DNA from: Gonapodya sp. JEL0774
Taxonomy: Eukaryota > Monoblepharomycota > Monoblepharidomycetes > Monoblepharidales > Gonapodyaceae
Direction of reading: 5' to 3'
DNA: 42,117 nucleotides
NCBI GenBank assembly: GCA_027604505.1
Contig: JADIIX010000007.1
Coordinates: 241,755 to 283,871 of the forward strand
Under the pieces are notes generated by a model. The model was not told the origin of the DNA. It did not search any database and saw only the letters and a program-made list of their open reading frames with translations. The translations under genes were made by a program, and so were the position numbers. Below are positions 11,686 through 23,600 of the stretch, in pieces (the stretch's first letter is position 1; every line of letters starts with the position of its first letter).

Positions 11686-13780
11686 CTAAATATCTTCCCC
11701 TTCGTCGTCCTCGTCCATAACATCAGCTTCGTCATCGGATCTGTCACCAAGCGACAGGTTGATAACAACGAAAGCAAATACGACGACAAGAAACTCACCC
11801 CGCGCTACTCATTTCTTCTTCCTCCTCCTCCCCATTACCCCCTTCCATATCCACCTCTAAGTCTCCTCCGAGTCCCCCGGCGAAAGGCACACCCTTGCCT
11901 TCCAGAAAAGTACCCTTGGCCGTCAGGCCTTCTTTCTCCACCTCAACTATCTCTGGAAGTTCAAATTCTTTACTCCATTTTTCCACTATGCTTGCATCCG
12001 CGTGAAGGGATGTGTCCGTGGCATTTTCGGAGGGTGGGACGGTATAGTAAGGAATCCGGCCACCATTCCAATCACGAAGAACCATGCGAGCCGCAGAGTC
12101 CGTGTCGGGGACTCCACCCTAATGAAAGGAAGAGGAACGCAAATTACTTCTCGCAGGCAGAACATGCAGCTGAACGTAGAAGGCCCACCTTTCTTAGCCG
12201 TCCTGTCTTACGAGCAAGCTGTACAAGAAAGTCCCGAGCATCCGCAAACTCAGGCAGATCGTAGATATGTCGAAGCGCTTCTGCGCGACAGCGCGAAATG
12301 ATTATCTCGACTGAATTGAAACAACACATGAAACTCATTTCCAACAAACGCGCGCGAGAGAGTCCATCAAGTCACCTGGTGCTGCAGGGTCCTCTACAAG
12401 CTCAACTTTAACGCAATTTCGCAGTAGGACCTCCCCGTCATCACCACCATCCTTCTTTGACTTTCCAAAAACAATACCAGGTGAGTCGACCAACCTAACG
12501 TTTTTATCCAGTTGAATAAGTTGAGTGGTCTTGGTGACTCCTGGAGTTGCCCCAGTGGCGGCTACACGTGAACGCTTCAGTGAGTTGATGATGGACGACT
12601 TGCCGACGTTAGGAAAGCCGATAACACCGACAGTGACGGACGACTTGATGTGAGATGAGTTACGGGAGTAATTTTTGAGCAATTGCATGAGATTATCGGC
12701 TCCTAGAAACGTCAGCGCAAAAGATGGATGATACTGTCGATGTAACTAAGTTGCAAAGGTGGAATACGAGTGGATCAGAGTGCCGGTCGGCATGCTCACC
12801 AAAGCTTCCCCCGCCCTGCCCTGGCGCTGCTCCTTTGCTAGCCCTAGCGAGATTGGTTCTCTGTTGTTGTGTGGACGACTTGAAAGCGATCGTCGGAAAG
12901 TCTGAGCGGAGGTACTTTAACCACTTCGCGACAACGTCTTGCGGTACCAAATCAATCTTATTGAGCACCAACACGATGCGCTTCCGCACACCACTGTCCA
13001 ATATGGCGCGCTCAATCTCCTTCGTGCGCGTTCCTAACGGGTCTCGCGCATCGAGCACTTCGAGAATCACGTCTGACTCCTCAACGACTTTGCGGAACTC
13101 CTTGTAATATGCCTTCCTCGAGTTATCTCGCGTTCCCAAGAGCACCGCTTCTGCCTCCTCGTCCGCTTCGAATGCTCCCTTCGGATTGAGCTCTGCACCA
13201 GCACCATGGTCAAGTTCATAAGAGGCCGAGCGCGCAGCTGCGTCAGCTGCGAGGTCGGAAAGATCTGAAGTAGAAATGGGAAGTTTTCGATTTTTCGACT
13301 GAAGGGCCCGGCGAGCGTCAGATTGGCGTTGCTTTTCTTCTTCACGCTGTTCAGTGGGTACTTGACAGTTAGCTTGCCGCCACCAGTGAATCCCGCCAGT
13401 GCACTGCGCGTACAAACCTGACGTTTCGATTCCTCGGCTTGGCGAAGAAGCTTTTCTTTGAATGGAAAGAGGTTCGGAATACCGGGATCCTTCTTTGCAG
13501 CTTCGTAACCCCAGAGTCAATGCAAACCCTTCAAAGTCTATTTGTGGTCCACCAGGTTAACAAGAAATCATCACATACCTGGTTTGATACCCCTTGCTAT
13601 ATCAGCCTTCGTCTCCTTTCGTTGCTTCCTATGATGCTCTCGAACCCTTCTCTCAATCTTGTACTTTTGCCTTGCTGGGAGGCGCTTAGACTTGGCCTCT
13701 GTGAGAGAGTCCCCAGACTTTCAATGCCATGGTGAAGATCCCGAGTTGTACGAGCTCTAGAACTTACTCTTGGGAACCAT
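11686..13780 (-). CDS. Nucleostemin/GNL3L-type circularly permuted nucleolar GTPase
   Basis: Nucleolar GTPase for 60S ribosomal subunit maturation (GNL3, GNL3L, fission yeast Grn1 family). Eight exons: 13780-13768, 13698-13579, 13500-13418, 13346-12800, 12702-12350, 12305-12189, 12118-11799, 11740-11686, giving 535 residues. The N-terminus is strongly basic ([20 protein letters not shown]), as in the family's nucleolar targeting and coiled-coil part. GTPase motifs come in permuted order: G4 ([10 protein letters not shown]), then G1 ([18 protein letters not shown]), the switch with TPGVTK, and G3 (DSPG). Conserved linkers include [20 protein letters not shown] and [15 protein letters not shown]. 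The helical tail [15 protein letters not shown] and [17 protein letters not shown] match the GNL3L C-terminal part, followed by an acidic end. The first coding exon is only 13 bases. It starts 91 bases from the divergent Tra2-like gene. Confidence 0.94.
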
Positions 13781-13871
13781 TGTGAAGTATTGAGTGAAAC
13801 AGCTACAACAATTTTGGCACAGAAAGATAAAATTATGTAGCTTGGATCACAGAAGCGTATCCAATTCACCA
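13781..13871. promoter_or_regulatory. 91-base bidirectional promoter region (GNL3-like / Tra2-like)
   Basis: Only 91 bases lie between the start codons of the two divergent genes, so both core promoters and leaders must share or overlap this interval or extend into the neighbouring genes. It is A/T-rich near 13821-13845 (an AAAATTATGTAG stretch) and contains ACAATTTTGGC near 13806. No motif is firmly identified. Confidence 0.45.
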
Positions 13872-14963
13872 ATGTCTGGTAAGGTTCGTCCATTAACCGG
13901 ATTGAAAAGCTGCTGAAATACGCTGGTCAATACCCTCACTACCCAGACCGCTCTCGCTCTCGCGACCGTGAAGAAAGGCGTCGGTCCCGTTCTCCCAATG
14001 GAGATGTTCGCATGGCCGCCGCAAGGGAGGATAGAGACCGGGACCGCGATGGTGGTAGCAGAGATGACAGACGTGACGAACGCCGTGACAGGTGTGAAGA
14101 TTTTAGAATGGGGCGGAACTGCTCCCCAGCCACGTTATCAATACGCTCATCGTTTCAATTTAATCCCGCCTTCTAACCAAAAGAGGCGACGAGAACCCTG
14201 GAAATAATCTGTTTGTGCGAGGACTTTCCCACAAGACGAAGGATGAAGACCTCAGGGAGCTTTTCAACCAGTGGGTACCTGTGCTGCGCACCAATCGTAG
14301 CTGCACAGTTTCGTAACCGAGTTCTTTCAAATAGATTTGGAAAAATCAAGAAGTGTGAAATCATGTACGATCCTCACACCAAGGAGTCCCGCGGTTTTGC
14401 GTTTGTTACGTACGAGCACCAGGAGGATGCGGACGCTTGCGTCAAAGCGTTCTCCACAGGTCCGGAACTCCATGGCAAGATTCTGAGTGTAGAAAAGGTA
14501 CTGCTGTCAAGTTGCAGCTTCGCTCATCAGCATCCGGTGGCAACTTCCTTCCTTCATCAGGCTCGTCGTGGCCGCGCTCGCACCCCGACCCCCGGGCGCT
14601 ACTATGGCCCACCAAAAGGTGGGGACAAATAACCACTTTACTTCGCACATTCTGCCTTATGCTTTTTCTCATCCTTAGCCATGGGCCCTCCCCCACCGCG
14701 GGGCGGCCGGTATGGATACCCAGACGATCGAAATGATCGCTACAGGCCATATGACGGTACGAATCTCAAGAATGCAGTGCAAAATTTGTTTTCTCACCAT
14801 TCATTTGTGTCCTACTCCTTCCCATAAATTTAAAACCTGCCCCTCGACAGATCGCTCTTATGACCGCAGGGATTATTACGATTCCAGGGATTCGAGGAGG
14901 GACTACGACAGGGACAGAAGGGATGACAGGCGAGATGACAGGAGGGATGACAGAAGGCGCTAA
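13872..14963 (+). CDS. Transformer-2-like SR splicing regulator
   Basis: RNA-binding protein that promotes exon inclusion by binding purine-rich enhancers in pre-mRNA. Seven exons: 13872-13878, 13947-14091, 14184-14270, 14335-14497, 14561-14618, 14679-14756, 14851-14963; 216 residues. The N-terminal part is Arg/Ser/Asp-rich (DRSRSRDREERRRSRSP). A single RRM follows, with RNP2 NLFVRGLS and RNP1 RGFAFVTY. Directly after it comes the linker RGRARTPTPGRYYGPP, which is the hallmark of Tra2 proteins. The C-terminus is Gly/Pro-rich and then a tandem Arg-Asp tail (RRDD units) where animals have a second RS domain. The first coding exon is 7 bases (Met-Ser plus one base). It could also be named as a generic SR-like RRM protein, but the linker favours Tra2. 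Confidence 0.92.
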
Positions 14964-15725
14964 GCGCCTGCCTTGAAGAAAGCCCAAGTTCAGAGTTTGA
15001 CATGCGTCTTGGGATGGTTTGATTTTTCTGTTCCTTCCCTTTTCTTCTACTTTGGCAATAAGTTTGATGATTCGGCAGCGGCGTGAAATCGGAATCGGCG
15101 GCATCTCGCTTTCGCTTTCGAAGAAAGACAGGAGTGACCTCCCAACGCCTTTACATCATAATTGTACCAACCGACTTTTCAACTGCAACTGCAACAAACG
15201 ACTTATATACAACCCCGACATTTAGTTCACTGGCGTCTGCGACCCTGAACCCAACCTCCACCCGACCCAAATCTATGTTGCACTCTCAGTCCAATCTCCC
15301 GCAATTTTCAATCCTGATTTGTCCACGTTCATCACTCCGCACTTGGTAAAGCCTTCGAAGTATTAGCACTTCACCCACCCCTTTGTGTTATCTCATCACA
15401 AGGAAAGCAGTCACCTCATGCAAACCTTTCGAGCTCTTGAGAGTCCGTTGCCCACACACAGTAAAGAAAAACACAACCTTCGATCTTGAGAGTCCATTAC
15501 CCACCCAGTAAAGAAAAACACAACCTTCGAACCCACTGACTTGATGCCAGTCGATCCAAAGTCTCATGTGCACTCACGTCCCCCACTCCGCTTGTCATTT
15601 TTCGCAACCATTTTTGGCAACGAGAGTTTGGCACACCATTGCGATACAATACTAGTGAGAAAATTGGCGATCCATTCACTATTTTCATATCAAAAGCATC
15701 CGAGATTATTACAATTGAATACATT
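14964..15725. other. Convergent intergenic region, 3' flanks of Tra2-like gene and CSN1
   Basis: 762 bases between two converging stop codons. Both frames and strands contain only short open stretches without family resemblance. It holds a two-copy direct repeat at 15436-15530 (separate entry). I see no RNA gene here. Confidence 0.6.
15436..15530. repeat. Two-copy tandem repeat, period about 49 bases
   Basis: Copy 1 spans 15436-15483 and copy 2 spans 15485-15530. Both begin CTTGAGAGTCC and end with AGTAAAGAAAAACACAACC followed by TTCGA. They differ at a few bases in the middle and by a two-base length change, so the duplication is not brand-new. It lies in the shared 3' flank of two convergent genes. 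Confidence 0.85.
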
Positions 15726-17786
15726 TTATGACTTATCCACTCGTTCTCGCGTGTCTCTCTCAGGTCTCTCATTTGGCGTTCGAACGAACATGTCTGCTCG
15801 TATCAGCCTCATGCGAACAAGAACGTGTCGAACTTGGCGTTCGTATTCGTGACCTGCCGCAAGAGATTTTTCAAACGTCGTGGACCTTTGGTCCGTGCGC
15901 TTGGCATGCACAACCTGTTGAAGAGTTCGGGATGAGGGCTTAGTCAGAACGGCGAAGCAAACACAGGAATCAAGAGCTGACCATTTGAGGCCTTAGGGTA
16001 CCTTTTTATGGCTGTCAATCCTTGCTTGCACCATTCCCTCCATTATCAGACCAGCAAGCTCGGGCTCAAGCTGACCAATCGTTGTGTTGAATGCAGCAGC
16101 CATAGTTGCCATGTTAACGGAAAGGAATGGGCTCAAGTATTGCACCAAAGCCTTTTTGCGAATGTTCTGATAGAGGGCGTCGACGTGGGTGTGGAGGTAG
16201 ATGTCGAGGAGGAGATCAGCCTGTACAACGCCGCCATGTATTCGTGAGCAAAACGAACAGAAAGAAACAGAATAATATCTACACAATACCTTCATTCTTT
16301 CCAATAACTTCAAGCAGTGCGCGTACTTGGAGTTATAAAATCCGTAAATGAGCTCTCGAACCTGGGGCTCCAGTTCAAGAAACTGTCGGAACTCGGCGTT
16401 GTCGATAACGAGACGTTTGAGCTCTGCGCGATCAAACGACGCTAATGCGCACAAGCCACCATATGTAGCAACATCGTTCGGACTCAGAACCTTAAAAAGG
16501 AATTCCGTTTCAGCCACATTGCGCTTGTCCAAGACTCGCAAACTCACCCACATCATTGAATGTCGTCCCCAATGCGAATCCGGTGTCGACAAATTGTCTT
16601 CCTGCAAGCCTAAACTTGCCTTGATCCAGGTGCGCTAGCCCAACAGCAGCTTTACACTTCGCCTGCACCTGCGGTCGTTCAGCGACATCGGCCGATGTAG
16701 AAGCCTTTTGGGCGTATGACTCAATGTGCGACCAGTTGCCCATTTCAATGGAGACCTAGCAAGGCAGCACAATGAGGAAACTGGTGCAAATCTTCGTGTT
16801 GGCCCATCTCCGCGCAATCATCCGACAAACCTTGATGATGTTCAGTGACATTTCAACAGCATGTTTCGCTGTAGTGGCGTAATCTCTTGTTCGCGAGTAT
16901 GACTTCAAGGCATTATTGAGATCCCCAATAGCATAATAATGATTTCCAAGGTCGTTATGTGCCATCTAGGTGTTAGTGGAATCGAACACCGCGCAACAAT
17001 CCCATGAGAAAGTAAGAGTTTTGATAACTTTTCTCTTTCGTCATGCTCAATAAAGCAAACCCACCCGAATGCTTTCCTTGATATGGTTGCTCTTGTAACT
17101 TTTCAATTCAGCTTCCAGCTTCTCCGTAGTGCTTCTCCCGCTCCTCTGCGTTTGGTCGATCCAAACTGTATCAACTTGAAAAGGATGAGCCCCCCGAGTG
17201 GCGAGTGCTTCGTTTAAACGTTGGGCAGTCTGTGTGTAGCGTATCACATTCGGGGTCCGCTTGAGGTTCTGCAGAGCGAGTTTGAAAGCCTCAATCGCGT
17301 GCATGGGGCAATGGTCTGCGATAAAAAGCAAGCGTTCGATGCGGCCGTGCCCTGATTCAAAGGAGATAATGTAACGAGGAATGTGAACATTCCAGGTGAC
17401 GTTAACAGTAGGGAACGGAACGGAAGGCGCAAATCACCGAGCGCGACACCAAGCGAGCGGAAATCGGTATAATGATCGTGTTTCGTGGTTCCAGATGGTT
17501 CCAACGATGACCGGTCCCGCAAGCCGAGTCGGGATGCTCACCGGAGTAGTTCGCGATGTATTGCTCCGGCTCAAATGAAGGGCTATCAACCTGTCAAGAA
17601 GACAGGTGGAAAAAAGGTGGAAAGCATAAGAAATATGCGGATCAGGGAAAGTCATCTCCACACTAGGTTGGCAGTAATGATTCTCAATAGAGCTCCACAA
17701 CCCACCAGGATCTTTTGCATTTTCTTTTTCTTATTCGCTCCATCTGTCGTGGGCAGCGTATCGATCTGCATTGGCTCCTCGGTCAT
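15726..17786 (-). CDS. COP9 signalosome subunit 1 (CSN1/GPS1)
   Basis: PCI-domain subunit of the COP9 signalosome, which removes NEDD8 from cullins and so controls cullin-RING ubiquitin ligases. Eight exons: 17786-17706, 17590-17542, 17351-17065, 16965-16831, 16755-16552, 16490-16290, 16220-16002, 15914-15726; 454 residues, near the usual 470-490. CSN1 landmarks match human GPS1 in order: EEPMQID near the start, [51 protein letters not shown], NVAs equivalent [53 protein letters not shown], and [14 protein letters not shown] near the C-terminus. The last block separates it from the related proteasome lid subunit Rpn7. The start Met is 1 residue ahead of the Thr-Glu-Glu-Pro block and first in the exon. 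Confidence 0.95.
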
Positions 17787-17852
17787 CGTGGAATGATCAA
17801 ATGGTCGCACAAAATTAGGTGGCTAATAGTAAATTGTTACGCTTGTACAACT

Positions 17853-20519
17853 TCACTTCGTGCTTTTGTTCGACAAATATAGGAAAAATATGAAAAGAAA
17901 TATCATAAGCGCTAAGAGCAAGGCTGAGAGATAGCATTTGGATCGATGTAGGAGCTGCGATGCACATACAGATGAATTTGATCAGTAATCTCGTGCCACT
18001 AACCTTTAATGCCTACCAAAAGCAAGCATCAACAGGATACCAGTACACACACTCACCCGTACAAAAGAGTTTGAATTCGCAAGCTGCTGCGAATTTGGAT
18101 ACATCAAATCAAGGCACCCAGGGGACTCAATGACGATCGTCGTCTGTCCAGGACTTTGTTGTTCATCACCAGTATAGGGTGGCATTTCAAAGAGAGTTGC
18201 ATCCTCAGGCTTGATTGCATTGCTTTTGAAGACCATGCGAATCCGAGATGATTCAAGAAAGTCGTTGTCCGTTGCGAAGAGTATTGCCTCGAAAATGTTG
18301 TACTTGACAGATCCGGTATCTTGCTCAGACTGTTTGCGCATGCCACGTGTCGTATCAGTCATTAAATCGGGTGCAGGTTGCGACTTGGCCGAATCTACCA
18401 GGGAATGGGCGTTCATTATCGATGTCGTTACTGGCGCAAGCCCCGTCGCCATTGCATCATTCGTTTCGGATCGTGGTCCAGCTAACTGGCTTCCCCTTCC
18501 AAAAGGCTTGACGGTATCGTAGGTATCCCCGTCAGGCGCGTCCGTATCATTTTCAAGCCTTTCCTTCTTGTCAGTTCTGACAAGCTTCAGCCAGTCTTCA
18601 AAAGTGCATGAAGCACCAGCAGCTGTCTGTGCATTGGCAAAAGAAAGCGTACGACGGCGGTTTCGTGCTGTTTTGGGAACCACATCGTTCACCCTCGAGG
18701 GGTCAATCAATTCAGTGAACTGTGTTACCGTTCCAGCAGGTGCTACAATCTTTTCCTGTTCACCAAGTTGAATGGACCGTCCAGGTGCTCTGGCGATCGT
18801 TTTCAAGTTAAGTCGTCTGCTCGAGCCAAATGGGGGTGCAGAGATCGGTGACCGGGAGTCCTCAACCACGCTCCCTCCAGCCGAAAACGTGATTGAACCA
18901 GAGGGAGCCGACATTGGTGACTGTATCGGTAACTCCAGTGCAACGTATTGCTTCTCACCGGGGACGAAATAAGACGCCCGCCGTGGTTTTCCAGCAGTGC
19001 CCAAGGGTGCTCCACTTGACCCTTCAGCATCCAATGGCCGGCCCCTGACCGGGCTCGATCGAATAAGCGACCCTTTCCGCTTCCAAGCCGCGGGCATTAT
19101 CAACGGTGGTGTCGCATCAGTTTCCTCCAAAACAGTTGGAGCGCCCAGTGTCCAAGTTTGTGGGCCACGCTCGACCTCTTCCACATATGGACTCTTTGGC
19201 TCAGCAGGTGGTAGAGCCTCAGGTGGGGGTTTTAGGGATTTTCGGGGATTCATGAGTGGAGGGAGTCCACCTGTGTCAATTCGTGGAGTGATAACTTGAT
19301 GCCATGTCAGGCAAAAACAACTTAGGTTAGAGTCTCGCTCGGAGGGCAAGCACATAGTTATGTGGCTTACGTGAGGTTCGCTTTTTGGACGGAGCACTAG
19401 GAGATATCGCTTCCGCGGAGGTTTTCAATCCACCTTCTGAAGGCCTCCCAGTTTCACGCAATTTATATGAAGCCTCAGCTTCCGACAATTCAGGGACAGG
19501 AGTCATTTTCAAAGAAGGCCTGGTTCTTGAAATTCGGGGATCATCGTCCTGCGAATCCTCATCTTGGCCGAGGATTTCGCGCTCTTGTTCTTCAGACAAT
19601 CGAACCATAAAGTACTGCACGTTACCGATAATGTCTGTATTCGTTAGCGGGTTTAATACGTGCAGTCGGTGTATCAATTTCTTTCCTAAGTAGACTTGCG
19701 TTTGGAAGAGCACTTTGTTCAGCTGGAAGGCATCATAATACGAATAGAACGCCTTGTCAGGCTGCTTATGATCCCATGTTTGAACTCGTGCGATGATGAA
19801 GTTACGTGTTCCTTTCGGGTCTGTCAGGAGGTGCGCTCGAATCAAGTCTCCTAGGCACTCGATTGTGAAACAGTCTTCGTAGTCAGCAGAGACAGAGTCC
19901 AACACAGTCTTGCCCGAAGAGTCCATAAGCTTGATAATATCTCCGTCCATCTCCAGGGGGTCGGCCGTTGCTTTCACAAGCTTGGACAGATCCTTTGGGG
20001 GACGAAGAGGCGTTGGAGGCTCAGGAGGCGGTTGATAGTGTGTTACTACGATAGGCGCCCGTGGAGAAAGTGGAAGATTGGGGATCAAAATGCTCAACGG
20101 CTCAGGTCCGTTGACAGATCTTTCTTGCGATTGCCGATAATTCCTGTCACCATCCGCGCGTTGTCCGGCATCGGTTCTTTGCTCAGTCTCTTCCGGTGTC
20201 GCAGACATAGATATAACTTCAAACTTTTCGTCGGATAGGACAGAATTCGAGTTCGGACTATTCTGAGCGTGTGAGAGGAGGCTGATGTTTTCTTGACTCC
20301 CTGGCGACGAGTTCTTTGCTTCAAGAGAGTCGTCACTTGGTCCAGAAGATAGGCCGGCGGAATCTAGATTGAAGTAATCGCTGTTTGCGGAGGGACGCTG
20401 AGAATACCAGATAGAATGCGAGAATGTGCGAATGGAATTTGTGGGAATGGTTGATGACCATATTTACAAGGATCGAAAAGGGCAAAGCTTTCAAGACTTG
20501 ATGTAGAGCTCACATTCAT
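17853..20519 (-). CDS. Tail-anchored protein of unknown function
   Basis: I do not recognise the family. Secure exons are 20397-19371, 19294-18057 and 17954-17853. Phases also allow a 9-base exon at 18012-18004 (Ala-Leu-Lys) between two introns of 44 and 49 bases; skipping it keeps the frame. A 6-base first exon at 20519-20514 (Met-Asn) with a GTGAGC donor is in phase, giving 793 residues; otherwise translation starts at the Met at 20208 (728 residues). The N-terminal third has a folded, conserved-looking part (GDIIKLMDSSGKTVLDSV, then FYSYYDAFQLNKVLFQTQ and KLIHRLHVLNPLTNTDIIGN). The centre is Ser/Pro-rich and basic, and a second ordered part (YNIFEAILFATDNDFLESSR) precedes the end. The last exon encodes one membrane helix (CYLSALLLALMIFLFIFFLY) and a short polar tail, so the protein is probably inserted post-translationally with its bulk in the cytosol. 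Confidence 0.72.
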
Positions 20520-20673
20520 AACATTACACTGGCGTCCACGGGGAACCGTGATGCGTGCAAGATCTGAGCGCGGGATGGCACTGGGAGGGACTCTGAATGT
20601 GCACAGACGATCCTCTCTTCGCCAGGCCTATTTACAATATACACATTGTATTTCTGATGCAACTATGTACACA

Positions 20674-23600
20674 CTAGAAGCGTAGCTCTCCCAGGATTTT
20701 GTTACAAACACGCTGGTATATGAACGGGTCCCCCCGGATTCGCCGAAACTGAATGCCATGCAGAGAGAAAAAGCCAAGCTTCACAATCGAGATTTCAAAC
20801 CGGACAGAGAATGAGCGATTTTGCGTGGGAATATTGTCGTGAGACAGTTGTGAGTTTGCGGTCTGAGGGGTGTTGTGGGAACCTGCGGGTTGGGGAGTGA
20901 CAGTGGGGAAGTTCGGTAAGGCCACGGTGCTTACGATGGCGGTAGTACCCGTGGTGTGGACAGTTGGCAAGTGTGGAGGAGGTTTCGGGGTGCTACTATT
21001 AATCGGAGTGCCCGGTGCACCACCTCCGAAAAATGATGCCAGGGACGAAAATGCTTGGGTGAGGGCACTTGGTGGTTGATGCTGTGAGGCGGTTGGGGGT
21101 GTCGGCAGTAAAGTCGATAAGGGTGGAAGTCCAGGAGACTCTAGTCCCGTGAGCAGAGACGAACGTTGGGTATGCGACTTGCTCGATGACCTTGTAATCA
21201 GGCTCTCGGTCAAAAGAGCGTGGCTCAATGATGAGTAATTGTCACCCAGACATGGCTTTGCGTCCGACGACTCTTCTGTTTGCTTGGTTGTCTGAGCAAA
21301 CGATTCTGTGCTCATATCTTCCTGACATGCTTCCGTGATTCCGTCAACAGATTCCCCAATCGAACCATCCACAGAATTGAGAGGAAGGGGAGGAAGTGGA
21401 TAAGATTTGCTCAATGAATTGCCAGAGCTGGCAACTTTGGTCCCTGGACCCAACCTTCCAGTGTTGGAATCCAGTGCGAATGAACCATCCCCAACTAGCT
21501 TGGGGGCCACGAATTCTACAGTAACTTCATCTTTTGTTCCCACTTTCTCCAATCCACCTACAGAATCTCGCCTTGATAGCCTTTCTTCTGACGTTTTGTC
21601 CAAGAAGGTGCTCAGAAGAACTGGGGTGGGTGCAGCGGAGAGTGGAGTGCTTCTGACAGCATTCTCGACGGCACTTTCGATTGCAGCGACCATGGCAGCC
21701 GCTTCACTCGCTCCCAGAATGGAAAATGCCGAATGGGCGCCACCCGTACCGGGAGGGCTCCTGGAAGGTTCCGGTGGGCGAGACCACGTTGCCACGACAG
21801 AAGAAGTGTTCTGCGGAGGAACACTGCCAGCAGCGTCTTTTGCACTATCACTTTCCACAACGCTTTTTGTCGTGGGACAAATGATGATTTGTTGCAATCT
21901 GGATTTGTCGGGGTCGGATGCGCCAGAGTCTTTCCGTGAAGTGGATAAAGATATGTTGGCTCGCTCGGGTGATTCAAGAAATATGTACTTTCCAGATAGA
22001 GGACCTATGACAGAAGTTAGAAGAGAGCAGTACTCAGAACCCAACACGGTTCAACCGATATTCCGCGAAGCCCCACAGTCTGTGAAGCGTTCACACACCT
22101 GAATCCACGGACGCTTCCACCAGGACCGTCGGCTCCCGTCGCGAGAGATCACTTTCCGCTGCTCTAACGGGAGTTCGTGCAGGGTCAGACTCCAAAGTAG
22201 CTGGATCGAAGCTCGGTTTCACTGCCGCTGGCAGCTTCGTGAGTGCTGATGAAATCGCGGAGCTCAGATTGCCAGGAGTCCACGCTAATCCACTAAGACG
22301 TTTGACGCTTGATCCTGGTAAGCCTTGGAGCGATCCCATAAAGTTTGATGGTGACACAAGTCCTGACGATAAAAATGACTCCTCCATCCGTGAAGCAATC
22401 TCGCTAGCACTGTCCACCGTGCTCGCGCCGGGTCCACCACTGAACGACGTAGTTTTGCTCCAGAAGGCGGCATTAGTACTATCGTTTGGGCCCGATGGAC
22501 TTGGAGCAACCGCTGCCGATGACAAGGAAGACAGACGCTTCACCATCGCGGCTGCGTCAGCCGTCCCGCGAATCGTGCTTCCCTGGCCTGCACCACCGCC
22601 GACCGCAAAATTTATACTCGGAAGATACTCGCACTCGAATCCACCCCACATCTCGACATAGCGGAAGCCGTTCCTATGGAGGACTTCGATCAAGCGAGCT
22701 CGAATAGCCGACGGGGGCTGGTTGGTGGTGTTAGATACGGAAAAGAGACCCTTGAGATCCACAGGTAATATGTGCTCATCCGCGCGAGGGTTTGAGTCCG
22801 ATCCCGGCATCCACAGTCCGCTCGCCGAAGACGGAGTTGTAGGATTTCGTGAAACTGGCAGAGTGGCCATGCCCGCGACCGAGGAAAATGCTAACCGGGA
22901 GAACGGTTGTTCTGAGGTAGCACTGTATGGGAAAATGTGGTGTATCTCCTTTCCGAGAGGAGTATCTGTTTGTATCCATCTGAGGTTCTCAATCTTCAGT
23001 TCCTCGATCGTTGCACTCTTTGGTCGTGCCGCACCACTCCGTGCGCGACCAGTTTCGTTATGGTAGTGGGAACGTTCCGTCGCAGTCCTCCTCAGCCGAG
23101 CGTCTGAGCCAATTTCACCGACAGGTGATGGATACGGTGCTCCGGCCATCTGCACTCCCAGTACGTTTGGCCGTGTGGCTAACGACAGCGACGGATGACG
23201 ATTTGTGTGCTTTCTGACCTGCAGTCTAGGTACAGCACGGGAGTCCGCTCCATCAAGATCTCCCTGCCTGTCTTGCAGACGTCCCGACACTTCTTCCATA
23301 ACAGTGCTGCGATCCACAGACGGAACTCGCTGATGTCGACCCGACAGTCCTGCTAGGTGCACACTACGGGATCGGCCAGGCTTGCGTTGATGCCAAGCAA
23401 CAGCGGCCGGTCGGGAGGAACGTTCGCCGCCAACAGCAGGGTTCGATGCTATGGTTCCTTCACTAACCTGCGATATATCAACTTGAACCAACCTCTCCTG
23501 GGACAATATATCATCCTGGCGAGCCGTCCCGGTTGTTGACAAAACGGGAGACCTCGGGATTGCAGTCTCCATTTGTAGGGCCGGAGAACTGATTGCCACT

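Noticed and set aside
15436..15530. CRISPR-like repeat
   Set aside because: There are only two imperfect copies with almost no spacer between them, in an intron-rich eukaryotic sequence.
21407..22102. 231-codon plus-strand frame
   Set aside because: It mirrors low-complexity Ser/Pro-rich exons of the Kin1-type kinase and crosses a supported splice acceptor of that gene.
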